Origin: Micromonospora echinaurantiaca
Lineage (GTDB): Bacteria > Actinomycetota > Actinomycetes > Mycobacteriales > Micromonosporaceae
Direction: 5' to 3'
Assembly: GCF_900090235.1 (NCBI RefSeq)
Contig: NZ_LT607750.1
Location: 818,501 to 882,500 of the forward strand
DNA length: 64,000 nucleotides
Shown: positions 42,213 to 51,474 of the stretch, one piece after another
Numbering within the stretch: position 1 is the first letter of the stretch
How the letters are laid out: each line of letters begins with the position of its first letter
Notes under the pieces: model-generated
Told to the model about the DNA's origin: nothing
Seen by the model: the letters and a program-made list of their open reading frames with translations, nothing else
Databases searched by the model: none
Position numbers and translations under genes: made by a program

Positions 42213-43139
42213 TCAGCCGGCCGGCGCCGCCGGCGCCGCCGGCCGAGCCGTGACCTGCTGGACCACGCCGAGCAGGGCGGCGTTGACCTCCTCCGGCCGT
42301 TCCATCATCAGCATGTGCCCGGCGCCGGGACAGACGGTCAGCTCGGTGGCGGGCAGTGCCCCGGCGATCGATTCGGCGCACGGCGGCGGGGTGAGCCGGT
42401 CCCGGTCGCCGACCAGCGCGGCGGCCGGCAGCTGGCCGAGCGCGGCGAGGGTCTCCAGCCGGTGCTGCGCCCCGATGGAGGCGCGGAAGCCACCGATCGA
42501 GCGCAGCGAGGCCCGGGCCACCGCCGAGGTGACCAGCCGGATGTCGGATGGGTCGCAGCGGTCACCGAACAGCATCCAGCGGATGCTGGGGCGCAACGCG
42601 CGCAGCAACGCCCGCGGCGGCCGCCAGGACCCGCAGCGGGCCAGTACGCCGGCCCCGGTGGTCTCGGCCAACCGGATCAACCGGGCGATCCGGGGCGACA
42701 GGCCGTAGACGGTGTGCGTGTGCCCCTCGGCGGTGGTGGCGACGAACACCAGCCCGGCGATGCGGGCGGCGAAGTGCTCGGGGTGCCGGTGGGCGTACTC
42801 CATCACCGTCATGCCGCCCATCGAGTGCCCGACCAGCACGACCCGGCCGGTCGGGGCCGCCTCGTCCAGCACCGCTGCCAGGTCGTCGCCGAGCTGGGCC
42901 AGGGTGGCCGTCGGCAGCGCCATGCAGCTGGACCGGCCGTGCCCGCGGGCGTCGTAGGTGACCACCCGCACCGACCCGGCGGTGGCGTCGCGCAGCGCGG
43001 CGAGCTGCCGGTGCCAGCTGCGCCCGTCCAGCGTCCAGCCGTGCAGCAGCACCACGGTGACGTCGGCGTCGGCCGGCCCGGTGCACTCCACGTGCAGGCG
43101 TACGTCGTCGGGCAGACGTAGGTCGAGCTGCTCCGGCAT
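42213..43139 (-). CDS. Alpha/beta-hydrolase
   Basis: A 308-residue alpha/beta-hydrolase. VTVVLLHGWTLDGRSWHRQL gives the HG oxyanion loop, GHSMGGMTVMEYAHRHPE the nucleophile elbow (Ser), ALVGDRDRLTPPP the acid residue, and CPGAGHMLMMERPEEV the catalytic His. No signal peptide. GGGAGGTG precedes the ATG at 43139. Esterase or haloperoxidase-like members are similar; substrate unknown. Confidence 0.87.
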   Translation of the reverse strand: MPEQLDLRLPDDVRLHVECTGPADADVTVVLLHGWTLDGRSWHRQLAALRDATAGSVRVVTYDARGHGRSSCMALPTATLAQLGDDLAAVLDEAAPTGRVVLVGHSMGGMTVMEYAHRHPEHFAARIAGLVFVATTAEGHTHTVYGLSPRIARLIRLAETTGAGVLARCGSWRPPRALLRALRPSIRWMLFGDRCDPSDIRLVTSAVARASLRSIGGFRASIGAQHRLETLAALGQLPAAALVGDRDRLTPPPCAESIAGALPATELTVCPGAGHMLMMERPEEVNAALLGVVQQVTARPAAPAAPAG

Positions 43140-43287
43140 CGCCACCTCCCCGGGCCGCACGGATCCGCAACACCGGGGATACCCGGTGGTAACACCGGCT
43201 ACCCGTCATGACACCACGCCAACCGCACTCAGAGAAAGATTCACGACTGGGCGGCCTCGGGCGGCCGGTCCGAGCAGGCTGGGGGAC

Positions 43288-44046
43288 ATGCGCTCCCCAC
43301 GGGCAGTCCCGACCGGTGCCGGTGGTGCCGGTGGTGCCGGTGGTGCCGGTGGTGCCGGTGGTGCCGGCGGTGGTCCCGGTGGTGCCGGCGGTGGTGCCGG
43401 CGGTGGTCCCGGTGGTGTCGGTGGTGCCGGTCGGGACGGTCGTGCGGCCGGCGGGACGCCGCGTGCCGCGCTGGCCGAGCTGCTGGCCGGCAACCGGCGG
43501 TTCGTCAGCGGCCAGCCGATCCACGGGCACGACGTGACCGCCGCCGCGGCCAGCGCCTCCGGCGACCAGCAGCCGTACGCGGTGGTGCTGGGCTGCATCG
43601 ACTCGCGGGTGCCGCTGGAGGCGATCTTCGACCAGACGTTCGGCTCGATCTGCGTGATCCGCACCGGCGGGCACGTGCTGGACCGTGCGGTGCTGGGCTC
43701 GATCGAGTACGTCGTCGACGAGCTGGGCGTACCGCTGGTGATGGTGCTCGGGCACGAGCGGTGCGGAGCGGTCGCCTCGGCGCTGGACGCGGTGCGCGGC
43801 GGGCGGCGGCCGGCCGGCTCGCTGGCTCACCTGGTCGACCAGATCGCCCCGGCGGTGCACGAGGTGGGCGTCGACGACCCGGGCGCGCACCCGATGGCGA
43901 TCCGCCGGCACGTGCTCCGCACGGTGGCCGCGCTGCGCGCCGACGACCTGCTGGCCGCTCCCGTAAAGGCCGGCCGGGTCGACGTGGTCGGCGCCCTCTA
44001 CGACCTCTCCACCGCCCAGGTAACCCTCCTCAACCCCGCCCCCTGA
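43288..44046 (+). CDS. Beta-carbonic anhydrase with Gly/Ala repeat N-terminus
   Basis: A 252-residue protein. The C-terminal about 190 residues are a complete beta-class carbonic anhydrase: GCIDSRVP holds the zinc Cys and Asp-Arg dyad, and [13 protein letters not shown] gives the His and second Cys. It interconverts CO2 and bicarbonate. Residues about 10-55 are a low-complexity Gly-Gly-Ala run from a slippage-prone (GGTGCC)n DNA repeat, absent in typical members, whose function is unclear. ATG 43288 follows a GGGGG element. A large hairpin closes the gene. Confidence 0.88.
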   Translation: MRSPRAVPTGAGGAGGAGGAGGAGGAGGGPGGAGGGAGGGPGGVGGAGRDGRAAGGTPRAALAELLAGNRRFVSGQPIHGHDVTAAAASASGDQQPYAVVLGCIDSRVPLEAIFDQTFGSICVIRTGGHVLDRAVLGSIEYVVDELGVPLVMVLGHERCGAVASALDAVRGGRRPAGSLAHLVDQIAPAVHEVGVDDPGAHPMAIRRHVLRTVAALRADDLLAAPVKAGRVDVVGALYDLSTAQVTLLNPAP

Positions 44047-44050
44047 CCCG

Positions 44051-44111
44051 GTTGATCATGAGGTTGGCGGCGGTTTCCGAGATCGGGATCGCCGCCAACC
44101 TCATGATCAAC
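44051..44111. terminator. Large GATC-type hairpin terminator
   Basis: Perfect 22-bp arms, starting GTTGATCATGAGGTTGGCGG, around a 17-nt loop, 4 bp after the carbonic anhydrase stop. Its outer 11 bp (GTTGATCATGA) are identical to the hairpin at 24880-24940. Confidence 0.8.
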
Positions 44112-44138
44112 GGGGTGGTGTCGGCAGGGGAGATGCGA

Positions 44139-44170
44139 AAACGCCCGTCGGGGGGTCCCGACGGGCGTTT
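44139..44170 (-). terminator. Terminator of the 44192-44521 gene
   Basis: 14-bp arms AAACGCCCGTCGGG / CCCGACGGGCGTTT with a 4-nt loop. Read from the minus strand the stem is flanked by an A/T-rich edge, giving an almost standard intrinsic terminator 22 bp after the stop. Confidence 0.8.
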
Positions 44171-44191
44171 CCGGATGGTGCTCGGGGAGGC

Positions 44192-44521
44192 TCAGGCCTC
44201 GAAGACGCCGGCCTCGACGAGACGCTTCTCGGTGGCGTCCCAGCCGTCGCCCGGGTGGGCGGCGTTGAGGGTGTTGAGCTCGGCCCGGATCTTGGCGGCG
44301 TGACCGGCCGCGGCCAGCACCCGGATCTCCTCGATGAAGGCCTCGGAGTCGGTGCGCAGGTGCGCGGTCTTGCCGTTGGTCAGGTTCCGCACGTAGGCGT
44401 GCTTGCCGCCGTTGAGCGGGATGACGTACTTGAACTCGCCCAGCACGCTGAGGGCGCCACCCTGGCCAGCCTGGCCGGCCCGGACGGACGCGCGCGCGGT
44501 CTTAGAGGTGTTGCTCGCCAC
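44192..44521 (-). CDS. Conserved hypothetical protein, 109 aa
   Basis: A 109-residue soluble protein of mixed composition starting [36 protein letters not shown] block suggests a small beta sheet, and [20 protein letters not shown] plus a C-terminal helix follow. I do not recognise the family. GTG start behind AAGGAGTACC. It has its own terminator and a 309-bp divergent promoter region, so it is probably a well-expressed single gene. No function is claimed. Confidence 0.7.
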   Translation of the reverse strand: MASNTSKTARASVRAGQAGQGGALSVLGEFKYVIPLNGGKHAYVRNLTNGKTAHLRTDSEAFIEEIRVLAAAGHAAKIRAELNTLNAAHPGDGWDATEKRLVEAGVFEA

Positions 44522-44830
44522 GGAGGTACTCCTTGCAAGACGTACGGGAGGACGGAACGTCCGGGGGCTGTGCGGGTGATGCCCGGAAGGGGCGTCGGCC
44601 CGCGGAAGATGTGCGCGGCACAGGCCGCCGATGGAACTTTACACGACCACGATCCCTGGCTGGTCATCGCGTTCGAGAGGCTCAACCGAGCTCACCCGTC
44701 CGGCTATTCCGGCCGGCGAATTTTCCGATTCGGTGGCGCACCATCCGTCACACCAGTCATCATGTGTTCCAGTAGCCACTCGGGTGTGAGGTCGTAGGGG
44801 AAGACGCACCTCGCTCTCCGGGAGGTCACC
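44522..44830. other. Divergent intergenic region, no gene seen
   Basis: 309 bp between two divergent starts. Positions 44690-44780 are AT-richer than their surroundings and probably hold one or both promoters, but no clear -35/-10 pair or operator palindrome stands out. No open frame here has coding-like composition. Confidence 0.4.
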
Positions 44831-45322
44831 GTGCCAACGCGTGGCGTCGTATACGTCCACTCGACCCCGCTCGCCGTGTGCTCACACGTCGAGTGGGCGA
44901 TCGCGCGCGTCCTTGCCGCGCCGGTCGACCTGCAGTGGACGGCTCAGCCCGTCGATCCCGGCGCCCGCCGGGCCGAGTGCGGGTGGACCGGTCGTCCGGG
45001 GACGGGCGCCGAACTGGCTGCTGCCCTCCGGCAGTGGCCCATGATCCGTTTCGAGGTCACCGAGGAGCCGAGTCCCGGCGCCGACGGCGAGCGCTTCATG
45101 TACGTACCGGGCCGCGGGCTGTTCCGCGCCACGGTCGGGGCGGCCGGTGACATCCAGCTCGGCGAGGACCGGCTACGCAGCATCATGGCCGGCGCCCGGG
45201 CGCCGGAGGCGCTGGCGCACGCGCTGGACAAGGCCCTCGGCACCGCCTGGGACGCCGAACTGGAGCCCTACCGCTACGCCGGGGACGGCGCACCGGTGAC
45301 CCTGCTCACCCGGGTCGGCTGA
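44831..45322 (+). CDS. DUF3145 family protein
   Basis: A 163-residue protein matching the actinobacteria-specific DUF3145 group: TRGVVYVHSTPLAVCSHVEWAIARVL at the start and the end MAGARAPEALAHALDKALGTAWDAELEPYRYAG. It is usually encoded near the fatty-acid synthase cluster, as here (fab genes from 48.5 kb). The biochemical role is unknown. Its GTG/ATG start region has GGGAGGT upstream. A bulged hairpin follows the stop. Confidence 0.85.
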   Translation: MPTRGVVYVHSTPLAVCSHVEWAIARVLAAPVDLQWTAQPVDPGARRAECGWTGRPGTGAELAAALRQWPMIRFEVTEEPSPGADGERFMYVPGRGLFRATVGAAGDIQLGEDRLRSIMAGARAPEALAHALDKALGTAWDAELEPYRYAGDGAPVTLLTRVG

Positions 45323-45361
45323 CCGCCGCGTGCGCCGGGGGTCCGCGCCCCGGCGCGGCGG
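45323..45361 (+). terminator. Terminator after the DUF3145 gene
   Basis: CCGCCGCG(TGCG)CCGGGG pairs with CCCCGGCGCGGCGG across a short loop, with one 4-nt bulge, immediately after the stop. Confidence 0.5.
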
Positions 45362-45420
45362 CACCCGGCGGATCGGCGCGCGTAAGGTCGGGTTGCCCCG
45401 ATAAGCGTCGAACTGGTGGG

Positions 45421-47151
45421 ATGGCTCGCGTGTCGATATCTCCGCGACGTGCCGGCGTCGCGCTCGCCGCACTGACCGCACTGCTCCTGTCCGGCTGCGC
45501 GGACAAGCCGGACCGTCCGCGTCCCGCCCCGCCGGCGAGCGGCTCCGCCCCGGCGGCGACCCCGAGCGCCACTCCCGCCGGCGACCCCGCCGCCCGGGCC
45601 GCCGCCCTGGTCGGCACGCTCGCCGACGAGGACCTGGTCGGGCAGGTGCTGATGCCCTACGCGTACGGGGACGCGGCGACCAAGGTCTCGCCCGGCTCGG
45701 CGGCCGGCAACCGGGCCCTCGCCGGAGTGGACACCCCGGCCGAGATGGTCACGAAGTACCGGCTCGGCGGGCTGATCCTGGTCGGCTTCAGCGCCGACGA
45801 CCCGACCAGCGGCAACCAGGAGACCACCAACGTCGACAACCCGAAGCAGGTCCGCGAGCTGACCACCGGGCTGCGCGCCGCCGCCGGCAAGCTGCCCACC
45901 GGGGCGGCCCCGTTCCTGATCGGCACCGACCAGGAGCACGGCGTGGTCACCCGGATCACCGACGGGGTCACCCTGCTGCCCAGCGCGCTGGCCGCCGGCG
46001 CGGCCGGCGACCCGGCGCTGACCGAGGCCGCCTGGAAGGCCGCCGGCACCGAACTCGCCGCGATGGGCGTCAACCTGGACTTCGCCCCGGTCGCCGACGT
46101 GCTCGCCACCCGCAGCACGGTGATCGGCTCCCGGTCCTTCGGTGCCGATCCGCAGCGGGCCGCGGCGCAGGTCGGCGGCGCGGTGCGCGGCCTGCAGGGC
46201 GCGGGCGTGGCGGCCACCGTCAAGCACTTCCCGGGGCACGGCCACAGCGCCGCCGACTCGCACAAGGACCTGCCGGTCCTCAACCAGTCCCGATCGGCGC
46301 TCGCCGCCGGGGCGTGGCCGCCGTTCACCGCCGGCATCGACGCCGGCGCGATGGCGGTGATGTCCGCCCACCTCGACGTACGGTCGGTCGACCCGGGCAC
46401 CCCGGCCACCTTCTCGCACAAGCTGCTCACCGAGGTGCTCCGCGGCCAGCTCGGTTTCCAGGGCGTGGTGATCACCGACGGAATGAACATGGCGCCGGCC
46501 AAGCGCTGGTCGCCGGGGGAGGCAGCGGTGCGGGCGCTCAAGGCCGGCAACGACCTGATCCTGATGCCGCCGCACGTCGGCCAGGCGTACGGCGGCCTGC
46601 TCGCCGCGCTCCGCGACGGCTCGCTGCCCCGGACCCGCCTGGTCGACGCGGCCACCCGGGTGCTGACCATGAAGTTCAAGCTGGCCGACCGGCCGGCCCC
46701 CGAGCTGTCCACGCTGGCCGCCCCGACCCACCGGGAGGCGGCGCAACGGCTGGCCGCGGCGGCGGTGACGGTGCTGCGCGGCACCTGCGGCGGCGGCGTC
46801 CGGGGCCCGGTGACGGTGACCTCCTCCGGCGGTCGGGACCACACCCGGGCGGCGCTGACCGAGGCGCTGACCTCGGCCGGCGTGAAGGTGGTGCCCAACG
46901 GCGGGACGGTGGTGCACCTGGTCGGTTACGGCGACGGCGCCGGCGACCTGCGCGCCGACGCCGCCGTCACGGTGGCCATGGACACCCCGTACGTGCTGGG
47001 GAGCGCGAAGTCGCCGACGCTGCTGGCGACCTACTCGTCCAGCCGGGCGTCGATGACCGCGCTCGCCGGAGTGCTGGCCGGCAAGGCGCAGCCGTCCGGC
47101 CGCTCCCCGGTCAAGGTGCCCGGCCTGCCCGCCACCACCTGCGCCGCCTGA
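45421..47151 (+). CDS. GH3 beta-N-acetylhexosaminidase lipoprotein (NagZ-like)
   Basis: A 576-residue lipoprotein: a hydrophobic signal ending LLLSGC with Cys as lipid anchor, then a Pro/Ser/Ala linker. The GH3 N-domain has the NagZ signature KHFPGHGHSAADSHKDLP (His/Asp acid-base dyad) and VVITDGMNM (nucleophile Asp). A C-terminal domain of about 200 residues extends it. It removes beta-linked N-acetylglucosamine from muropeptides or chitin fragments outside the cell. Single gene with its own promoter region. Confidence 0.9.
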   Translation: MARVSISPRRAGVALAALTALLLSGCADKPDRPRPAPPASGSAPAATPSATPAGDPAARAAALVGTLADEDLVGQVLMPYAYGDAATKVSPGSAAGNRALAGVDTPAEMVTKYRLGGLILVGFSADDPTSGNQETTNVDNPKQVRELTTGLRAAAGKLPTGAAPFLIGTDQEHGVVTRITDGVTLLPSALAAGAAGDPALTEAAWKAAGTELAAMGVNLDFAPVADVLATRSTVIGSRSFGADPQRAAAQVGGAVRGLQGAGVAATVKHFPGHGHSAADSHKDLPVLNQSRSALAAGAWPPFTAGIDAGAMAVMSAHLDVRSVDPGTPATFSHKLLTEVLRGQLGFQGVVITDGMNMAPAKRWSPGEAAVRALKAGNDLILMPPHVGQAYGGLLAALRDGSLPRTRLVDAATRVLTMKFKLADRPAPELSTLAAPTHREAAQRLAAAAVTVLRGTCGGGVRGPVTVTSSGGRDHTRAALTEALTSAGVKVVPNGGTVVHLVGYGDGAGDLRADAAVTVAMDTPYVLGSAKSPTLLATYSSSRASMTALAGVLAGKAQPSGRSPVKVPGLPATTCAA

Positions 47152-47168
47152 CCTGGTACGGCGTCGGC

Positions 47169-48068
47169 TCAGCCGGCCGCGCGGAGGGCGGCGACCAGCC
47201 ACTCCACGGCCGGCACCGCCGGCTCGAACGGCGGCCGGCGGTTGAGCACGCCGATCAGCTGCCAGTACCGCTCCACCCGCCGGTCGGTGAAGGCGGCGAT
47301 CGAGTCGGCCAGCGCCCGGCGCTGCTCCGGGCTGAGCGTCGGGTCCACCATCTGGTCCAGCACCGCCCGCCCCTCGGGCGAGGCCGGATCCGTGCCGGCG
47401 GCCAGCGCGGCGCGCGCCAGCTCCAGCCTCGTCATCGGCTCCGGCGGGGGCGGCGTCGCGTCGCCCGTCCCGGCCACCGCCATCTGGCGTACCCGGCGGC
47501 GGAAGTCCGGGTCGGCCACCAGCTCGGCCAGCTCCAGCCAGGCGTCCACCTCCTCGTCGCTGGGCTCGTCCGGCAGGTCGGCGGGGAGCGCCCGCATGGC
47601 CTGCGCCAGCCCGGCGGCCGGGCCGTTGACGCCGGCGAACACCTCGGCCACGAAGTCGTCGATGATCTGCTGCCGCTCCCGCGCGGAGAGCCGGGCAAGG
47701 TCGTTCACGAGTCTCAACTCCTCGGTCGTACTGCCACGTCGGGTGACCGACCGCAGCACCGCCCGGCGCAGCCGCAACGTCCGGATCTCCGCGTCCAGCG
47801 CCCGGGCGTGCGCCTGCGCCACGTCCCGGACGGTGCTCTGCCGGTCCACGATCCGGCGCGCGTCGTCCAGGCCGATGCCCAGCTCACGCAGGGTGCGCAG
47901 CAGCTCCAGGCGGGCCACGGCGGCCGCGTCGTAGAGCCGGTAGCCGCCGGGCGAACGGCGGGTCGGCGGCAGCAGGTCGAGGTCGGACCAGAAGCGGATG
48001 GTCCGGACCGACAGGCCGGTCCGGCGGGCGAGCTGCCCGATGGTGAACAGTTCGGTGCGGTCGTCCAC
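47169..48068 (-). CDS. MerR-family regulator
   Basis: A 299-residue MerR-type regulator. FTIGQLARRTGLSVRTIRFW and GYRLYDAAAVARLELLRTL form the winged HTH, followed by the helical dimerisation coil (AHARALDAEIRTLRLRRAVL). The long C-terminal domain (residues about 110-299, Ala/Leu/Glu-rich helices with a proline break) has no recognised ligand signature. GTG 48068 sits 9 bp after AGGAGG. Unlike the MerR at 22502, it carries no clamp-like region. Confidence 0.82.
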   Translation of the reverse strand: MDDRTELFTIGQLARRTGLSVRTIRFWSDLDLLPPTRRSPGGYRLYDAAAVARLELLRTLRELGIGLDDARRIVDRQSTVRDVAQAHARALDAEIRTLRLRRAVLRSVTRRGSTTEELRLVNDLARLSARERQQIIDDFVAEVFAGVNGPAAGLAQAMRALPADLPDEPSDEEVDAWLELAELVADPDFRRRVRQMAVAGTGDATPPPPEPMTRLELARAALAAGTDPASPEGRAVLDQMVDPTLSPEQRRALADSIAAFTDRRVERYWQLIGVLNRRPPFEPAVPAVEWLVAALRAAG

Positions 48069-48155
48069 GTCGGTCAGCCTCCTGTCTCCAGCCACTGGAG
48101 AGTCAACCCGGAAAACCACTCGCGGTGGTGGGCCGCGGCTGGCAGCCTCGCCGGC

Positions 48156-48374
48156 ATGGGAACGGCGCAGGGTTTTCAGTACGTGCAGCGGACCGACGGC
48201 ACGGTGGTGATCACCCATCACGGGCGGGTGGCCGGCACCCTGCGGGGCGGTCGGGCCGCGCAGTTCCTCGCCGAGGTGGAGGACGACCCGCAGCTGGTGA
48301 TGGCGCGGTGGACCGGCAACTACCGCCGGGGCAACGAGCGCACCGCGAAGCGTCACCCGCGCAACCAGGGCTGA
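48156..48374 (+). CDS. Conserved small actinobacterial protein, 72 aa
   Basis: A 72-residue soluble protein (FQYVQRTDGTVVITHHGRVA, then FLAEVEDDPQLVMARWTGNY, basic C-terminus RRGNERTAKRHPRNQ). Such short conserved proteins occur widely in this family without known function. The ATG at 48156 has a weak ribosome site; the coding frame shows strong G/C third positions. Divergent from the MerR gene. Confidence 0.65.
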   Translation: MGTAQGFQYVQRTDGTVVITHHGRVAGTLRGGRAAQFLAEVEDDPQLVMARWTGNYRRGNERTAKRHPRNQG

Positions 48375-48473
48375 AGGGCGCGCGAGCGCGGGCTCCGCGA
48401 CGGTAGGTGCGGCCTCCGGAGCAGGTGGTCGACCGGGCCGTGCGTGGTGCCGCCGGTGCTGGTCGGGCTGCCG

Positions 48474-49898
48474 CTAGAGCGGGATGTTGCCGTGCGCGCC
48501 CCGGGCGGCCGGCGCCGCGACCAGCGCCTCGGCGATCCGGCGTCGGGTCTCCGCCGGCTTGATCACGTCGTCCACCACGCCGATCTCCAGCGCCCGGTTG
48601 ACCCCGCCGGCCACCCGGACCTGCTCCTCGATCAGCTGGGCGCGCAGCGCCTCCCGCTCGTCCGCGGGGGCGGCGGCCAGCCTCTTGCGGTGCAGGATGT
48701 TCACGGCCGCGCTGGCACCCATCACCGCGACCTCCGCGTTCGGCCAGGCGAAGACCGCGGTCGCGCCGAGCGAGCGGGAGTTCATCGCGATGTACGCCCC
48801 GCCGTACGCCTTGCGGGTCACCAGGGTCACCCGCGGCACCACCGCCTCGGCGAAGGCGTGCAGCAGCTTCGCGCCGCGCCGGACCACGCCGTCCCACTCC
48901 TGGCCCAGGCCGGGCAGGTAACCGGGGACGTCGACCAGCACGATCAGCGGCACCCCGAGCGAGTCGCACATCCGCACGAACCGGGCCGCCTTCTCGGCGC
49001 TGGAGGCGTCCAGACAGCCGCCGAGGCGCAGCGGGTTGTTGGCGATCACGCCGACCGTCCGGCCGGCGAACCGGCCGAGCGTGGTGACGATGTTCGGCGC
49101 CCACTTGGCGTGCAGTTCCACGCCGGGGGCGTCGAGCAGCGCCTTGACCACCGGCTTGACGTCGTACGCCCGGTTGGCCTCGGCCGGCATCTTCGCGGCC
49201 AGGTCGTGGCCCTCCCGGGCGTCGGCCGGCACGTCGTCCGGGCAGAGCCGGCCCTGGCGGCCCAGCAGCGCGGCGAGCCGGCGCGACTCGGCCAACGCGG
49301 TCCCGTCGTCCGGACACGTCACGTGCACCACGCCGGAGCGCCGGCCGTGCGGCTCGGGGCCGCCGAGGCGCTCCATGTCGACCTGCTCGCCGGTGACGCT
49401 GCGGACCACCTCGGGACCGGTGACGAAGATCCGGCCCGCGCCGCTCATCACCACGATGTCGGTGAGCGCCGGCCCGTACGCGGCGCCGCCGGCCGCCGGA
49501 CCGAGCACCACGGAAATCTGTGGCACCCGGCCCGACGCCCGGACCATGGCGGCGAAGACCTGACCGACCGCGTCCAGCGCGACCACGCCCTCGGCGAGCC
49601 GGGCCCCGCCGGAGTGCCAGAGGCCGAGCACCGGGACCCGCTCCCGCACCGCGGTGTCGATCGCGTCGACGATGTGCCGGCACCCGTCGGCGCCCATCGC
49701 GCCACCCATCCGCGTGGCGTCGGTGGCGTACGCGACGGCCGGCGTGCCCTCGATCTCGCCCCGCGCCCAGAGCACCCCGGAGGTGTCCCGGGGTGCCAGC
49801 AGGCGCAGCGTGCCGGCGTCGAAGAGCGCCCGCAGCCGCACCTCTGGGTCGCGGTGGTCCACTGTCGAGGTGTCGGCGCCGACGGCGGTGCTGGTCAC
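48474..49898 (-). CDS. accD: Acyl-CoA carboxylase beta subunit (carboxyltransferase)
   Basis: A 474-residue carboxyltransferase of the AccD/PccB type. VLGLWHSGGARLAEGVVALD and LGPAAGGAAYGPALTDIVVM carry the oxyanion glycines of the N-half, and VTRKAYGGAYIAMNSRSLGA those of the C-half. It moves carboxyl groups from biotin to acetyl- or propionyl-CoA, giving malonyl-CoA for the adjacent FabD. The biotinylated alpha subunit is not in the window. Last gene of the fab run, 22 bp after fabF. Slightly shorter than typical PccB. Confidence 0.88.
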   Translation of the reverse strand: MTSTAVGADTSTVDHRDPEVRLRALFDAGTLRLLAPRDTSGVLWARGEIEGTPAVAYATDATRMGGAMGADGCRHIVDAIDTAVRERVPVLGLWHSGGARLAEGVVALDAVGQVFAAMVRASGRVPQISVVLGPAAGGAAYGPALTDIVVMSGAGRIFVTGPEVVRSVTGEQVDMERLGGPEPHGRRSGVVHVTCPDDGTALAESRRLAALLGRQGRLCPDDVPADAREGHDLAAKMPAEANRAYDVKPVVKALLDAPGVELHAKWAPNIVTTLGRFAGRTVGVIANNPLRLGGCLDASSAEKAARFVRMCDSLGVPLIVLVDVPGYLPGLGQEWDGVVRRGAKLLHAFAEAVVPRVTLVTRKAYGGAYIAMNSRSLGATAVFAWPNAEVAVMGASAAVNILHRKRLAAAPADEREALRAQLIEEQVRVAGGVNRALEIGVVDDVIKPAETRRRIAEALVAAPAARGAHGNIPL

Positions 49899-49920
49899 AT
49901 CAGCCTCCCGGGAGGTGGGG

Positions 49921-51147
49921 TCAGGCCCGCGCGAAGACGAGAGCCACGTTGTGGCCCCCGAAACCGAACGCGTTGTTCAACGCGGCGGGGATCTCCATGT
50001 GGCGCGCCTTGTGGGCGGCCACCTCCATGGTGAGGCCGTCGTCCGGGTCCTCGAGGTTGATGGTCGGAGGAACGACACCGTCGCGGATGGCCAGGATGGT
50101 GGCGATCGACTCCAGCGCCCCGGCCGCGCCGAGCAGGTGACCGGTCATCGACTTGGTCGCCGCCAGCACCGGGTGGTCACCGAGCGCCTGGTGCAGCGCG
50201 CCGATCTCCAGCATGTCGCCGACCGGTGTCGAGGTGGCGTGCGCGTTGACGTGCACGATGTCGCGCTTGGCCACGTCCGCGTCGGCGATGGCCTTCGCGA
50301 TCGCCCGGATAGCGCCCTCGCCCTCGGCGTGCGGCTGCACGATGTCGTACGCGTCGGAGGTGATGCCGGCGCCGGCGAGGCGGGCGTACACCCGGGCCCC
50401 CCGGGCGGCGGCGTGGTCGGCGCGCTCCAGGACGACCACCCCCGCGCCCTCGCCGAGCACGAAGCCGTCCCGGCCCTTGTCCCACGGACGGGAGGCCCGC
50501 TCCGGCTCGTCGTTGCGGGTCGACATGGCCCGCATCGAGGCGAACCCGGCGATCGGCAGCGGGTGGATGACCGCCTCGGTGCCGCCGGCCACCACCACGT
50601 CGGCGCGGCCGGCGCGGATGATGTCCAGGCCCAGCGCGATCGCCTCCGCACCGGTCGCGCAGGCGCTGGCCACCGAGTGCACGCCGGCCTTGGCGCCGAG
50701 TTCCAGCCCGACCCAGGCGGCCGGGCCGTTCGGCATCAGCATCGGCACGGTGTGCGGGGAGACCCGGCGCGGCCCGGACGACTCGAGGATGTCGTCCTGG
50801 GCGAGCAGGGTGGTGGCGCCGCCGATGCCGGAGCCGACGCTGACCGCCAGCCGCTCCGGGTCCAGCCCGGAGTCGGCCAGGCCGGCGTCCGCCCAGGCCT
50901 GCTTCGCCGCGATGATGGCGATCGCCTCGGACCGGTCCAGCCGGCGCAGCTTGACCCGCTCCAGCACCTCGGACGGCTCCACCGCCAGCTGTGCGGCGAT
51001 CCGGACCGGCAGTTCCGCCGCCCACTCCTGGGTGAGCGGACCCACCCCGGAGCGGCCGGCGACCATGGCGTCCCAGGTCGACGCGACGTCCCCGCCGAGC
51101 GGGGTCGTCGCGCCGAGCCCGGTGACGACGACGTCGGGGCGATTCAT
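49921..51147 (-). CDS. fabF: Beta-ketoacyl-ACP synthase II
   Basis: A 408-residue elongating condensing enzyme. Catalytic residues are visible: Cys in SVASACATGAEA, His in VNAHATSTPVGD, and His in KSMTGHLLGAAGA. It extends acyl-ACP by two carbons from malonyl-ACP. It lies two bases after the acpP stop and is part of the fabD-fabH-acpP-fabF operon. Confidence 0.95.
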   Translation of the reverse strand: MNRPDVVVTGLGATTPLGGDVASTWDAMVAGRSGVGPLTQEWAAELPVRIAAQLAVEPSEVLERVKLRRLDRSEAIAIIAAKQAWADAGLADSGLDPERLAVSVGSGIGGATTLLAQDDILESSGPRRVSPHTVPMLMPNGPAAWVGLELGAKAGVHSVASACATGAEAIALGLDIIRAGRADVVVAGGTEAVIHPLPIAGFASMRAMSTRNDEPERASRPWDKGRDGFVLGEGAGVVVLERADHAAARGARVYARLAGAGITSDAYDIVQPHAEGEGAIRAIAKAIADADVAKRDIVHVNAHATSTPVGDMLEIGALHQALGDHPVLAATKSMTGHLLGAAGALESIATILAIRDGVVPPTINLEDPDDGLTMEVAAHKARHMEIPAALNNAFGFGGHNVALVFARA

Positions 51148-51149
51148 GA

Positions 51150-51389
51150 TCAGGACTGCGCCTCGATGTAGCTGACGGCGTCCCCGACGGTCTTCAGGTT
51201 CTGCACCTCGTTGTCCGGGATCTTGACGCCGAACTTCTCCTCGGCCGCCACCACGACCTCCACCATGGAGAGCGAGTCGACGTCCAGGTCGTCGGTGAAG
51301 GACTTCCCCTCGGCCACGTCGTCCGGGTTCACCCCGGCAACCTCTTCGAGGATCTCGGCGAGGCCGGCGGTGATCTCGTCACGGGTCAT
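51150..51389 (-). CDS. acpP: Acyl carrier protein
   Basis: A 79-residue type II acyl carrier protein. DVDSLSMVEVV holds the Ser that receives 4'-phosphopantetheine. Four-helix acidic protein of normal length. It carries growing acyl chains between FabD, FabH and FabF products, its operon partners. Confidence 0.95.
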   Translation of the reverse strand: MTRDEITAGLAEILEEVAGVNPDDVAEGKSFTDDLDVDSLSMVEVVVAAEEKFGVKIPDNEVQNLKTVGDAVSYIEAQS

Positions 51390-51474
51390 TGCGGTCTGGT
51401 TCCTCTCATCGGGGGTTTCACTCGACGGCGGCGGCGCCGGCCGTCTCTCCGGCGCTGGCGCACCGGAGGGGTCT

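Noticed and set aside
43318..43440. CRISPR or independent repeat element in the carbonic anhydrase region
   Set aside because: It is a hexanucleotide (GGTGCC) low-complexity run inside the coding frame.
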